Source: Karstenula rhodostoma CBS 690.94 (taxonomy: Eukaryota; Ascomycota; Dothideomycetes; Pleosporales; Didymosphaeriaceae). From it: a DNA stretch of 64,000 nucleotides. Of this stretch, positions 33,171 to 44,726 are shown in pieces; position 1 is the first letter of the stretch; each line of letters begins with the position of its first letter. The position numbers and the translations under genes were made by a program. Location: NCBI GenBank assembly GCA_010093485.1, contig MU001514.1:532266-596265 (forward strand), written 5' to 3'. The notes below the pieces were generated by a model. It saw nothing but the letters and a program-made list of their open reading frames with translations, had not been told where the DNA came from and ran no database searches.

Positions 33171-34480
33171 GCGATTTCGGATGAGGAATACATGCCCTGG
33201 GCGCGGTCTGCAGGACGTCGTCGCATCTGACAAAGAAACGAGACGGCAGATCGCGGCCGCGTGCATACGGGCCAACGGTAAACTGTCTATTGCACGACGT
33301 GCGGCGCGTTTCACGTTGGGCGTCTTGTGACACCTTGGACGACAGGATAGAGCGTGGCTTGCGTCGTGGGTACGTACAGCTAGCAGATTGTACGACGGAG
33401 TGCAGAGAGCGGGCATGGGTAGGCGCAGGACTGGCGCGCTGCACGGCATGCGGCCGGTCAGTGCCCGGATGAGGGCCCCGCTGCTGCTTGTTTCGACGTC
33501 GGGCTAGATGCGGGCGGCATGCGACGCGGCGATGTGGTGGTTCTGCTGCTGTGTGCGATGCTACGGCGCAAGGGAGCGGGCGGGGAATGCACCCCGTCTA
33601 CCTCTTGCTCTTACTCTTACTCAAACGTATGTGTTAGATTGGAGGGTGCTGTGGGCTCTTGGATGATCTGGCATGGCCTGGCCTGGCCTGGCCTGTGAGC
33701 GTGGAACCGAATGGGACTGAACGCGTCGAGATACCCTTTGCATAGGTATACTATGGCATGGTGCGGTATGACTTACACGGCACGACGTTTCGTGCTCGCA
33801 CTCGTCATGCCGTCGTTCTCACCTCCCTTTCCGTTTCGCTGTATCATACCTGTTACGCCAGTATATCTGAATGAACACACCTGTGCATCTGCCAGCCTGC
33901 CGTTCGTCATTCCCTCCCCCTCCGTCTTCGGACGAAAGTCTGGACTAAGGCTACCCCCACAGTGTCACTTCTCTTATCGGTGAGGGGGTTACATTATGGC
34001 ACTGTGGTAGAAAAAGGGACGGAGAAGATGCTGTGGAGGTGTTTCGCAAGGCATCCACCAAGATGGGGTCAGTGTGGGTTTGGGGGAAGAGGTATAAGGT
34101 ATGGCTGGTTTATGATGGGATGGGGGTTTGGTTGGGAGGGGAGGAGATGTCGGTATCGTGCAAGGGGAAGGTGCATTTGGTGAGTGTGGTGGTCAGCAGC
34201 TATCTCAGTCTTGAAGTGTCCTGAATACACTGAAGGACCCTTCTCTTGTACGGGTTTCGAGATGGGAGTTATCAGTCTCTTCCACTGAACCACGAGGTGT
34301 CGACGCGTGACGGGGAAAACAACACTCACGGAGGTGGGCTTAGTGCTCGATGGGGACTAGCGCTAAGGTCCGTGCATTGACCCCATTGCACATGAAAGAG
34401 AGAGCTCTCCACGCCTCGATAACAAACCCCCAAACTGCAATTCGACTAGCTCATACCGCCTCAGCAACTACACCACCAAC
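33171..34480. other. intergenic, no gene seen
   Basis: 1.3 kb between two plus-strand genes. Includes a short GGCCT repeat (33672-33695). No supported coding sequence; promoter of the BAR protein gene is expected near 34300-34480. Confidence 0.45.
33672..33695 (+). repeat. GGCCT pentamer repeat
   Basis: Four tandem ggcct units after catg in the spacer downstream of the zinc-cluster gene. Confidence 0.75.
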
Positions 34481-35936
34481 ATGGAGAACTTCCAGAAACT
34501 CGGCGCTTTCGGAAAGAACATCTCGTACGTGCGCCCAGCGCTCGCTGCCCTCGTGGGCTTCAGGCGCAGATTGCGCGGCCTCTGCTGACATGGTGTCTGT
34601 AGTGCTTCGTTCACGCCTTTTGCGGCCAGGACACAGCAGCTGGTCAAGGAGACGCTTGGCCAGGATGTCGACAAGGTACGACTGCCTGGAAGCGCAGCGC
34701 GAACCCGCGCGAGCATCTGGAGACCTTGGCCCGTGGATACAGTAAACATGCTAACACGGCGTGCGACAGACGCAACTGCCCCCCGACTACATCGAGCTCG
34801 AGAAGCGTGTGGATGCGCTGAAGAAGGTGCACAACACCATGCTCCAGGTCACGTACGAAAGCTCCGCAACTCCCTGTCCTGTTACCAGCGCACATCTGAC
34901 GACGCTCCTTTCACAGCTCCCAGTACTCCAACGAAGCATATGACTACCCGACCAACATCCGCGAGTCCTTCAACGACCTTGGCCGGACCGTCAGCGAGAA
35001 GGTCCAGCTCCTCTCCGCCGCCACGTCCCCCGCCGAAGCACAGGCTGCTCTCACCGCACCCCCCTCCGCGAAGCCGCAGCCCAAGACCTTCAGCCACGCT
35101 GTCGCCCGGGCAGCCATCAACAGCTCGCACACGCTGCAGGGAGAGCACTCCGGCGCCGGCGAGGACCCGCTCGCCACGGCCCTCGAGAAGTACGCCATTG
35201 CCAGCGAAAAGGTCGGAGAGGCCCGATTGGCCCAGGACGCCCAGATCCAGAGCAAGTTCCTTGCAGGTTGGAGCACGACGCTCAACACCAACATCATGTT
35301 TGCGACGCGCGCGCGCAAGGCGGTGGAGAACTCGCGGCTCAGCCTGGACGCGACCAAGGCGAACGTCAAGGGCAGCGCCTTCTCGCTGCCCGGCCAGAAG
35401 GCGCAGCACCACACGCTCAACGACGAGGACCTCACCGAGGAGCAGCGCGCCAAGATCGAGCAGGCCGAAGACGAGTTCGTCGGCCAGACCGAGGAGGCTG
35501 TCGGTGTCATGAAGAACGTGAGTATACGTCCTCTCGGCCCTCGTCACGCGCACGCACATCAGCTAACACGCTTGATTAACCCAGGTCCTCGACACCCCCG
35601 AGCCGCTCCGCAACCTCGCGGACCTCATCGCCGCGCAGCTCGAGTACCACAAGCGCGCGTACGAGATCCTGTCGGAGCTGGCGCCCGTCGTGGACCAGCT
35701 GCAGGTCGAGCAAGAGGTGCGTCGTCACGACTCGTCTGGTTTTTAAGAAACCCTGCCTTGATCTGTCATTGTTGACGCTCCATCCCTACCCATCCATTCT
35801 TCCACCTTGTACATGTCCTTTTCGATCCGGATGTGCCCTCACGACGCAATCTAATACCTGCCAAGCAAAAGTACCGTACTCCCCACTGATTTCGCGCGCG
35901 TAGGCTAGCTACCGGAAGGCGAGGGAGGGCGCTTAG
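34481..35936 (+). CDS. BAR-domain protein, Gvp36-like
   Basis: Membrane-curvature protein of the Golgi/vacuolar traffic group related to yeast Gvp36. Six exons: 34481-34524, 34603-34675, 34770-34852, 34917-35517, 35585-35716 and 35904-35936; 321 residues. N-terminus MENFQKLGAFGKNISASFTP and AARTQQLVKETLGQ are typical of the fungal proteins, followed by PPDYIELEKRVDALKKVHN, DYPTNIRESFNDLGRTVSEK and a helical coiled-coil-rich BAR region to the end. The last exon is only 33 bases, ends EASYRKAREGA and follows a 187-base intron; without it the frame stops ten residues later in VRRHDSSGF. I prefer the spliced end because the tail is family-like. The gene is convergent with the cyclotransferase-like gene. 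Confidence 0.85.
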
Positions 35937-36401
35937 ATGGAGCGGGGCGTGGGGCGTGATTGAGGTGATGGGAGTGGCGTGGTGTGTAGTGAGAGGGAGG
36001 CTGGGCTCGGCAGGCCATTCGACATGGACTGCCGCCACGTTGGCCGTGTAGGACCCACGCGTTTTCTTTCGTCTTGCTCGCGGGAGCGAGCCTGACTGTT
36101 AGCTGTTGCCCCCCTGCGTGTTTGGGTGTTAGTTTGGAATCCACTTTGGTCGCTCGTGCCTTGGACGCGTGGCGACGGTATAGCACTTCTTTGATCGGGG
36201 AATCGGTGACTCGTACGTACTGTGCATGCTTCTCCTTACAGGTGGATTCATTGGGGAATGACTAACTATATTGCTGGGGAGTCGGTGGTGTGGCTGTTCC
36301 GAGGATCAAGTGACGTGTAGTAGACGTGCGTTTGAGGTGGTTCGAGACGGCGCGGTTGGGCACTGCGGGTGAGACGAATGCGATGGACAAGGTAGGCCAT
36401 C
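35937..36401. other. convergent 3' spacer
   Basis: Between the stops of the BAR gene and the minus-strand cyclotransferase-like gene. No coding sequence recognised; expected to contain both 3' untranslated regions. Confidence 0.45.
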
Positions 36402-37004
36402 TCACCCACCCGGCACAAACCTCCTAACAACCCCCTCCACATACGCCCGCGGCACCCCCAAGCCCACCGCATCCCCAACCCCCCTCTCCATCCTCCCCAC
36501 ATACTCCTCCCTCGGCTTCCCCGCCCCCACCCGCCGCCGGTCAATATAAACCAGCATCTCGACCTCCGTCTCCGTAGGCGGTTGCGCGGTGGTATCCACC
36601 CTCGCAGCGGCGTAGTCCCTTGCTACGCGCGCAGGGCTGTCTGGCGCGGGGGACGCCCAGAAGGACACGCGCTGGCGCTCTTTGGTGTAGGCTGTTGGGA
36701 CGCCTTCGGAGATGTCGAGGGAGGCGAGGGAGGCCGGGGGGAGGGCGTAGACGAGGCCGTAGACTTCTTTTTCTTCTTTTTCTTCTGGTTCTGATGCTGC
36801 TGGTGGAGGGGGGTCTTGGGTAGGGGAGGTTGCTTCGACGATGTTGGCGTAGCCGCGTTGGTTGATGAGCCAGGTGTAGCCTGTTAGGCGGGCGATGCCG
36901 AGGTAGGTTGATGTGGGGCAGCGGGTGTGCATTTGGGAGAGGCTGAGGTTGGAGCCGTAGGCGAAGTAGAGGGTTGTGTTTGGGGGTTGGGAGGGGGGAG
37001 GCAT
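36402..37004 (-). CDS. gamma-glutamylcyclotransferase-like protein
   Basis: Member of the GGCT/AIG2-like fold, cytosolic enzymes that release 5-oxoproline from gamma-glutamyl compounds; the true substrate is not known here. 200 residues from ATG 37004. The nucleotide-of-fold motif YFAYGSNLS opens the domain, followed by GIARLTGYTWLINQRGYANIV, VYGLVYALPPASLASLDISEGV (quoted parts: VYGLVYALPP, LDISEGV) where the Glu is the expected catalytic acid, and a C-terminal YVGRMERGVGDAVGLGVP segment typical of fungal members. A glutamate-rich insert (PEEKEEKE) lies near residue 72. The frame is open for 78 further codons upstream with an ATG at 37238, but that stretch is low-complexity His/Ser/Pro and looks like leader sequence. 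Confidence 0.82.
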   Translation of the reverse strand: MPPPSQPPNTTLYFAYGSNLSLSQMHTRCPTSTYLGIARLTGYTWLINQRGYANIVEATSPTQDPPPPAASEPEEKEEKEVYGLVYALPPASLASLDISEGVPTAYTKERQRVSFWASPAPDSPARVARDYAAARVDTTAQPPTETEVEMLVYIDRRRVGAGKPREEYVGRMERGVGDAVGLGVPRAYVEGVVRRFVPGG

Positions 37005-37810
37005 GGTGTGGTGGTGTTGGTGTAGCTTGTGGGGGGTCTCGCGGAGGGTGTGGTAGCTGGTCTGGGAGGTGCGGGTGGGTTGGTACAGCGGGCTGAGGTG
37101 GAGTGGAGACGGAAGGCTGCTCGGGTGTGTAGTGAGATGATTTATCTCGTCTGGATGGTGATTTCGACGTTCGGAAGAAGCAGACGTCGATTCGCTTGCG
37201 GGTTGTAGTGGCTTTGCGCAGGTCGGGTAGGCGTCCAATGGTTGGCCTGCTCTTAAGGTTGTGTCTCGAAAGGAGATGAGGATTCTTAAAACGCGCAGCT
37301 TGGGTGTACGTGTGTGATAGACGCTGAGTGTTCTCGGGTGGGGTATAAATGAAGATAAGCACGATGCGAAGGGGAAACTGCACAGACTACCTAGTGATTA
37401 ACCATGGATATTAGTGGGCCATTATTTTGTGTTTTCTACTGTAGAGACGGTAGGCAGAAGGTAACCGTGGATCTGGATGGTGCCTGGATGGTGCCTGGAT
37501 GGTGCCTGGATGGTGCCTGAAAGTGCCCCGCACCTGCCGTCGTGCAGAAGCTAGCTCGGAACCCGCGGGGCTCGGAATGAAAATGCTGGTTCCAACATTT
37601 ATTCGCCTACGTCCTGGTGGGTTGGTAGTTGAAGCGTGTCTTACTGATTGAGCGCCAACACTGGAAGACGACACGTGCTGCACCGACAAGCTCAACTGGT
37701 ACCGATATCAAGCGCGCCATCACTTCGGGCCTCTCGCAGATACTCAAGTCGAACCCCGCCCATTGATACCACCACGTTAACTGATCCGCAACTACGATCA
37801 AAGCCCCAAG
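37005..37810. promoter_or_regulatory. divergent promoter region with 11-base tandem repeat
   Basis: Spacer between the cyclotransferase-like gene (minus) and histidinol-phosphatase (plus). Both promoters must lie here. It contains the 11-base repeat annotated separately. I looked for a Gcn4/CpcA TGACTCA box for the histidine gene and did not see one. Confidence 0.45.
37473..37519 (+). repeat. 11-base minisatellite, about four copies
   Basis: Unit ctggatggtgc repeated four times without interruption, then a diverging partial copy. Confidence 0.9.
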
Positions 37811-38835
37811 ATGCCGTATTCACATCACAGCCATTCTGGGCAGTTCTGTGGGCACGCGAAGAACACCTTGGAGGAAGTCGTTCAAGACGCAATCGCGAAG
37901 GGCTTCCACACTTTCGCCTTGACAGAACATATACCCCGGCCAATTGAGGACTTTTACCCTGAGGAGGCAAGTGACTATAGGAGCCGAAGAAGGCAAGACA
38001 ATGTGCTAATCGTATGCAGGCCGATAGCCATACGGCTGAGTCGCTTGCGAAGCTTTTCGATGATTTCCTAGTCGAAGCAGCGCGCCTAAGAGAAGCGTAT
38101 GCACCCCGGATCAAGCTTCTCATCGGGTTTGAGTCCGAATGGATTCGTCCCTCAACACACCAAATAATACAAGGTATCATGGAAAGGTACACGTTCGATT
38201 TTTTCATGGGATCAATACACCACTGCCACACAATACCTATTGACTTCGATCGAGCTACATACGAGAAAGCTCGGGATGCAGCAGGGGGAACCGACGAAAG
38301 GCTCTTCGAGGACTATTTCGACGAACAATACGGTATGCTTCAGGCCCTGACGCCGCCTGTGGTTGGGCATTTCGACCTGATCAGGCTGCTCAGCGATCAC
38401 CGAGACGCCGACTTCAAGGGCATGGATGGTGTTTGGAAACGGATGCAGCGCAACCTGGAATACATCGCCTCCTACGACGGAGTCTTGGAGCTGAATTCCG
38501 CAGGCCTCCGCAAAGGTCTTGCTGAACCTTACCCTTGTTCGCCCGTGTGCCTGGTACGTCACACCGCTCCGGCCGATCTGGCTCTTCTGACGCTTATCTT
38601 GCAGGCCTTCCTTCGCATGGGCGGTCGATTCGTCATGAGTGATGACAGCCACGGCACTGATCAAATCGCTACCAATTATCCTCGCCTGCTGCAGTACATA
38701 CGGAAGGTCGGTATCAATGATGTTTTCTTTGTCGATAAGGAGGCTGCGCCCAACGACAGCCGAATTGCGGCAGGATTCTCGAGCATTACCGTGGACAAGC
38801 TAATTCGACTGCCTTTTTGGACAACGGCGCAGTGA
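37811..38835 (+). CDS. HIS2: histidinol-phosphatase, PHP family
   Basis: Dephosphorylates L-histidinol phosphate to histidinol in histidine biosynthesis; cytosolic, metal-dependent. Exons 37811-37966, 38020-38553 and 38605-38835, 306 residues. Metal-binding PHP motifs: HSHSGQFCGHA at the N-terminus, TEHIPRP, GFESEW, GSIHHCH, GHFDLIRLL and MSDDSHG. The first intron (37967-38019) begins GCAAGT after GAGGAG and ends CAG: a GC..AG intron with an otherwise strong donor. The second (38554-38604) is 51 bases, GTACGT..CAG, in frame and without a stop, so it would read through; I remove it because PYPCSPVCL-AFLRMGGRFVMSDDSHG matches the family spacing. Start ATG precedes PYSHHSHSG exactly as in relatives. 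Confidence 0.9.
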
Positions 38836-40882
38836 CGAACTAGACACGGCATAGTTATACACAGTAGAGATTTTCAAGGCAGCGCATCTAGACTTAGCCG
38901 AAGGAAAAGGATACCGGTACCTGGTTCAGTCTCAGCCGTCATTAAAACTCCGACCCTGCTAGGCGAAGGAATCCCTTGCGTTCCACTTGGTTTTCGCGCA
39001 CACACCGCATTATCGTGCCCCCATGCTTCGACTTGCTTTTTTTGACTGAAGGTGCCATCACACAGCGTCGCCTCTCACTGTTGAGCCTCGTCGGCTCGCC
39101 TTTGCGACGTGGGATGGCCAGGCATTGCCGTCGTCGGCAGCCTGTACCAGCCGCCGCAAGCGCATGATTCCTGGCCAATCTCAGAGCGAGAATCGGCCCA
39201 AACCAAAGGTCTGGGTTCCCAGACAACGCACCGATGAGCATACGATCGCCTTGAGAGGGCCACCAGCTGCGCAGAGCAACGCCAGGCCACGTGCAAAGGC
39301 TAGCAAGTCGAGTCAGGAGCAAAGAGGCGTCGATCTTGACAGTGCCTCCTCTAATTTCTTTGTCCGGGGGCGGGCTGCCACACCGTCGTCTCGAATACCA
39401 ATCGATGCAGCAATCCGGTCCACCTGGATTACGTGAGTGCCCAAGTCCGCCTCTTTTAATATATTTTTTGCAGCGTTTACCGCGAGCTCTTGGCAGGCGA
39501 CGACCAGTTTGGGAACATGTTCAGGACCGTTTTCGTGTCCCGGAAGCAGGGTACATGTTCCGCCCAAGGCTTATTGGCGAGCCCATCTCGAATGGGGTCC
39601 GCTTGCCACTACCGGGGGAGCTAGTCCTCGACAGTCTCGCGCTTTTCGCGGTCTCTCTGCGCCAACATCAGGTGTTCGTGGAGTAGCTTGCACCGGGGAG
39701 ACGGCAGGCGCAGGCGAGGGTCCGCTGAAGTACCTCGGAGTGTTTGCGAGCACAACTCTGGTACAAGCTAAGACCAGCCGACAAGCCGACTGAGACTGGG
39801 TTTAGCGGTTGGGTTTCGGCGACACAGCATATCAGGGCGTAGATTGGGATCGTTGTGAGGCTCGCACTCAGCTCGGCGTCTACTGTGTATAGGCCTAATC
39901 ATCGGAATCCTGCTTGTTTTACTCGGGTCAAACAACCTGACTCGACACAAGTACTATGCAAAGGCATCAGCTTCCTGCGGGACGGGAGACATACAGCGGC
40001 TCCCGATAGTGTGCAGCCACAACGGACGCACAGATTCAGTACACTCCTCTCAACGTGTGACTGCTGACACGGAGGACGACATCCAGTGAAAGGAAGCATG
40101 CTGGTTGGCCCCAGGGTATCCTTGGCGCCTTCGCACCCGCACCGCACCCCACTTAGCTACGCACAACGTAGCGCAGCGAGGACAACAACTCTGTCAAGTT
40201 TTCAAGCGGCGAGGTCAGCGCGGTTGGGGCGCAAGATGTGTAGGTGGCATCCCGTCCGGATGCAAGTGGCCGGGACGGCGCGTGGCAACATCTTACATTT
40301 GGTTGAACAGCCACTGGAAGCACACGAGCTTGCAGAGAGGTCTCGCATACCGCGCTGCCAGGGTATACGAATCGCAACGGGGATCCTAGGGCCGGACTCG
40401 GCTCTGCCCTGGCGCTCAAACGGCGTGGGCTCCGGGTTGCGTGCCCCGAACAGACGGACGGGCCCTAGGAGGATATGGCGGCTGCTGGTCGACATGGTTG
40501 TAAAGGTAGCAACCCTAGACGTCTACCGTCGCCTATGCGAGGGGCTAAAGTGCTTAATGCAGCCGTCAGGCCAAGCTGTTTCCTGGCCTTTGCTTTGTTG
40601 GTCGCGTGGGAGCCTGTAGCAGCGCCCGAGCCTGAACATATACGTCTGCAGAGCCTCCTAACTTGGACTCAACACATCCTCGTTTAAAAAGCCGGAGCCC
40701 TACCTCCTGACCCACTGTACCTGTCCTCCTTACATCTCGTCCTTTTCTCCACCATCTGTCTCCACTGTCTAGGCCTGGGGCATTCGCTGTAAAAATCACC
40801 GTACAAAAGAAGACCTACTTTCGATCCTATCAATACTTTCTTCATAATTACTCTGGCCTGTGTCCCCCTCTCAACAGCCAGT
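38836..40882. other. 2-kb intergenic region, no gene seen
   Basis: Between two plus-strand genes. Open frames up to 177 codons (40086-40619) have no recognisable features and do not stand out from frames on the other strand. The last 150 bases are C/T-rich (ctgtcctccttacatctcg) and look like the FKBP promoter and leader. Confidence 0.45.
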
Positions 40883-41989
40883 ATGGGTGTCGAGAAACAG
40901 ATACTCAAGGAGGGTGACGGGGTTACCTTTCCCAAGAAGCACGACGAGGTTGCAATGGAATACACAGGTAGCACCGCAGATCCCATCCAATCCATTGGCC
41001 GACATCTCACGTACCACGCAGGCTGGCTCTATGACGAGAGTCAAGAGGACAAAAAAGGAAAGAAGTGAGCATCACCAGCGATTCCGGAGCAGTTGCATCT
41101 CCAGATCTTCGCTAAGTGCTCTAGATTCGACTCGTCGGTAGGCCGAGGGAACTTGGTCACAGAAATCGGCGTTGGCCGTGTTATTCGCGGTGCGTGTCTA
41201 CAACCCCCCATTCCATTCCTAATCAGAGTGTCTTCTCGACACGCAATCGGATCTAGGCTCATACATGTCACAGGCTGGGATGAAGGATTGTTGGGCTCCT
41301 GCGAGGCCGCGCCCATGTCCCTGGGCGAGAAGGCGACACTGATCATCACACCGTACGTAGGCCGCCTACGAAATACTACAGAAAATGACTGACGCGTGCT
41401 TCGAATAGTGACTACGGCTACGGCGACCGGTGAGTTCTCAACATACCCCCATTGCGCATGCGACAAATCTCCTTGGGCCGCGTTCGCTGAACGTGGACGC
41501 ACACCCAATATCGGCATTGGCAGAGGTCGTAGGATCAGATTTCATCTCCGTATTCGGCTCCAGACCAAGCGCCGCGCAACGCAACGGCCGCTCCGCATCC
41601 TGAGCCTCTACGCTGCGACCTTGCGAAGAGCGATTACCCGCCGGTTCTTGCGACGCTGCCCGAATCTCGCGCCCAATGATCTCATAACAGGCGCTGACCT
41701 TGCTCCGTAGTGGTTTCCCCGGATTCATCCCCCCCAACGCCATGCTAGTCTTGTAAGTCCACAACAGTCCATTCATTCTATCCCTAGCCTCATCCCTCCT
41801 GCCTTCGAGTTCCAAGTTCTGTGCCCAACCGCCCAAGGCCCTACCCGGTTAGAAAACCGTCATGTCCAGCGCATCGCCCTTGGTCGAATTTCCATGACAA
41901 GCAAAGCAAGGATTCCCTCTCTAGTAAGCACGCTGAACCCGTCTAGCGACGTCGAGCTCAAAGTCGTCAACGGCACAAAAGCCTCATAG
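40883..41989 (+). CDS. FPR1: FKBP12-type peptidyl-prolyl isomerase with an insertion
   Basis: Cytosolic prolyl isomerase, the fungal FK506/rapamycin-binding protein. Seven small exons: 40883-40967, 41022-41064, 41125-41189, 41274-41352, 41409-41429 (21 bases), 41711-41752 and 41947-41989; 125 residues. Phases all match and restore [71 protein letters not shown], in family order. Ligand-pocket residues equivalent to human Tyr26, Phe36, Asp37, Val55, Ile56, Trp59, Tyr82 and Phe99 are present. Odd points: about six extra residues (LLGSCEAAP in place of VPQ) directly after WDEG, and Leu where relatives have the pocket Phe46 (GNLVTE against GDFVTQ). The tail KVVNGTKAS is slightly long. Long fifth and sixth introns (281 and 194 bases). 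Confidence 0.87.
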
Positions 41990-44726
41990 CAGTATCCCAT
42001 CCCCATCCCAATCCCCAGCCAGGATTGGGTCAAAAGACGGGAGGGATACGCCGGGCCATCCATCCATCCGACCGAACACCACGTCACGTCAGGGTCGACT
42101 TCGGAACCAGAATGGCCCCGAATGGACAGGATCCCGGAACGGAAAAACGTCACCGCATGCTGTTTACCAGACCAGATCAGATCAGATCAGACCAGATCAT
42201 GCTAGCTAGGCGCAGGGGCGTCATTGGGTTCGCTCGCATCGGGCGTCTTTTGACAAAAGTCTTCGTCTTCGTCTTCGTCTTCATTTCATTAGCGCCCTTC
42301 TACCTCCGAAGGAAGGATAGGTTTTGGCCACCAGATCCGAGTATAATGGCGTTTTCTTCCACGCTGCTTCCTTGCAGCGGGACTTTTGGACATGGACGAA
42401 AGAAAGGAGTTTAGGCGCGTTTGGAGTTATCGTGTAGGTCATGTTATGTTATGAAGGGCGAAAATTTATCAACTTCCTGGAAAATTTGGATACACCTGCG
42501 CCGCACGAGGGTGCTGATTGAGACTCCCTTCGGACGACGACGTGGTAGGCTTCAAGCGGCTTCTTTCCTCCCAGCCAGCCCTGCAGCGTCGTCACAAAGT
42601 CTGGAAGGTCTCGCTCGGACTCTTGATGCGCATCTGCAAGTCAGCCGGCGCTGTGTAACATGGCATACCATGCCGCGCCATGCCATGCCATGCCATGGCT
42701 TATTACGACTTTTTTCGCGACTGCCGCGCGACTCTCCCCTGTCTGTGGATGGGTGATGCAATGCAGGCCTCGACAAGTGACATGGACGCTTCCCTTTCAC
42801 ACCGACATTGCGCCATCCCATCCAGGGGGGTGACAGCCGGGCCGTTCGGCTTGCCGAAGCGGACGGCCGGGGGACGTCGATTGGGCGGTGGAAACGTCTT
42901 CGGCTCGGCTCGGGGCTCTGGATGGCTTACACGGTATGGCCATCTCGATCTACGCCTTCCGTTTTTGTCTACTTACGTATGGTTCATGACATATTTCCTT
43001 GCACATGCTTTGGGGGAGGGGTTCCCTGATTGTTCGCATTGTCCTGCCTGCTGCTTGCTTGCGCCTGGGTCCGGCCAGCAATGCATTGTGACTCGCGGTA
43101 ACTGTTGATGGAATCCTGATCTCGATGTGCGCTCTGTCCGGGGTGTGTATGTGGGCAAAGTCGAAATCCAAGCATGACACCTCCGAGAGGCTCTCGATAG
43201 CTACGCAGCAAGTAGTCTACACGGTGTGAAGTATCATTCACGATGAACTCGCGGCCTGCCACACTCGGTTCGGTTGAACGCAACGACAATTTTATCAGAT
43301 GTACCGGGGGCCCATTCCGGCATACGAAGCGACGGCTAGATGCCAAGCGGACAAATCCACGCCTTCTCACACCGATGACGGGCCGCAGTGTGCCAGTCGC
43401 AGCGTCCCGCCCGAACCGCTCTCACAGGATCAAGATACGGCAGACTTCTCGTCTGCAGGGGTCTTGGGCTGGAGATGGACCCCGATCAGGGATCGGTCGC
43501 GATGCGTAGAGGAAGGTCCAGATCGCGCGCGGCGAAAGCATCGACGGTGGGCTTTTCCTGGTTCGGGAGTTGGACCTGAAGAGCCGGAACACTGCCGCTT
43601 TGAGTTCGTCTGTCTGTCAGTCGCTGCGCTGCAATGCACGTCTGCAGATCGCGGAAATGGCTACCGAGCTAGGAGACAGGATCGAGGCCGCGACCACATG
43701 TGTTGGGCTGGAGGCTACATAGCCTGATAGCATGTGGTCTAAGCGGGGTAAGGGTAGCCACCAGACGGGAGAAATGGGTGTCCTGTTACTTGCTCCCAGA
43801 TTAGACCGAGAGGCGTATGTGTCGTAGGCATTACGAATGCAAGTGTGGGTGCGATTCGACGACAGGGCTGATGAAGGACCAATGCGACCATTTGCAGGCC
43901 TCGTTTGAACGGCTTTGGGCGCTACGCGTGCACGTCGGCGAAGTGTGGAGGTACCTACGTACGCACTCGGAGATAGCGGTGAATGTCGACGGAGATTCTG
44001 CAGAGTTAGATACGTACTGCGCCATCCTTCGAATCCCACATGCGGACCAAGGTCCAAGCCTCCATACATGGCAACAACGGCGGCCCTGCCTACGCTACCA
44101 AAGCGCGCTTCGCGCCGTTATTTTCTTCTCGTCCCTCCCTTGCTCTGTGTGCCGCAGGCCGAATGCTCTGAAACTTTCCGGTTGCTTCCTTGCTGTGGTG
44201 TGCGTCACCGGCAGTGATCGCGGCCAGTCGAGGCATGGCAATGGCGGTCGCCTTCCTTTATACTCACCGATCACTGCAGGCCAAGACAAACGGGTTAGGG
44301 CGGGTGCTCCCGAGAACCTGGTCCGACAGGGTTGCTAGTCGTGCGTGGTGGTGGATGGGCAATTTAGGCGGGGGTGGGGTCTTGCGTGTCGTTGGTCGAC
44401 CTGGCCTCCCTCAACGCTGAACACGCGCCGCGCCGACTGCGAAGACGAAGACGATGGATGTAATGTCACCCCGGCCTCGTGTTTCAACTTTCAGGAGGCT
44501 GTGTCGCGTGCTGGGAGCCCGACGGAAGTCGAATTCTCTCCAAGCCACGACCGCACGTTGCATGCCCGCCTGGCTAGAGTCCCCATCTGTATCCTACCTC
44601 TCGCCAAGGAATCATGAAAAGTGGTCGCCATGTACGTCCTACTCAAATCCGGCGAATATGTTTCCGTGGAGCTCGAAGGTACGATGTCGAGGTCGTCCAG
44701 GACGCGGTTCAAAGTCGTACACCCCG
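41990..44726. other. 2.7-kb intergenic region, no gene seen
   Basis: No recognisable coding sequence on either strand. Short repeats: a gatca stretch (42172-42199), a gtcttc series (42257-42283) and a ccatg series (42660-42698). Confidence 0.45.
42660..42698 (+). repeat. imperfect CCATG pentamer repeat
   Basis: About six catgc/ccatg units with one or two changes. Confidence 0.7.

Noticed and set aside
34882..35559. 225-codon minus-strand open frame opposite the BAR gene
   Set aside because: Mirror of a GC-rich coding exon; the plus strand gives a coherent BAR protein over six exons.
37473..37519. Regular repeats considered as a CRISPR-like array
   Set aside because: Head-to-tail 11-base units without spacers in a eukaryotic genome; a minisatellite.
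40086..40619. 177-codon open frame before the FKBP gene
   Set aside because: No recognisable features, and other frames in the same stretch are equally open.
38836..44726. Search for tRNA genes in the large spacers
   Set aside because: I looked for the GGTTCGAATCC-type B box with a matching A box and saw no convincing pair; a tRNAscan run would settle it.
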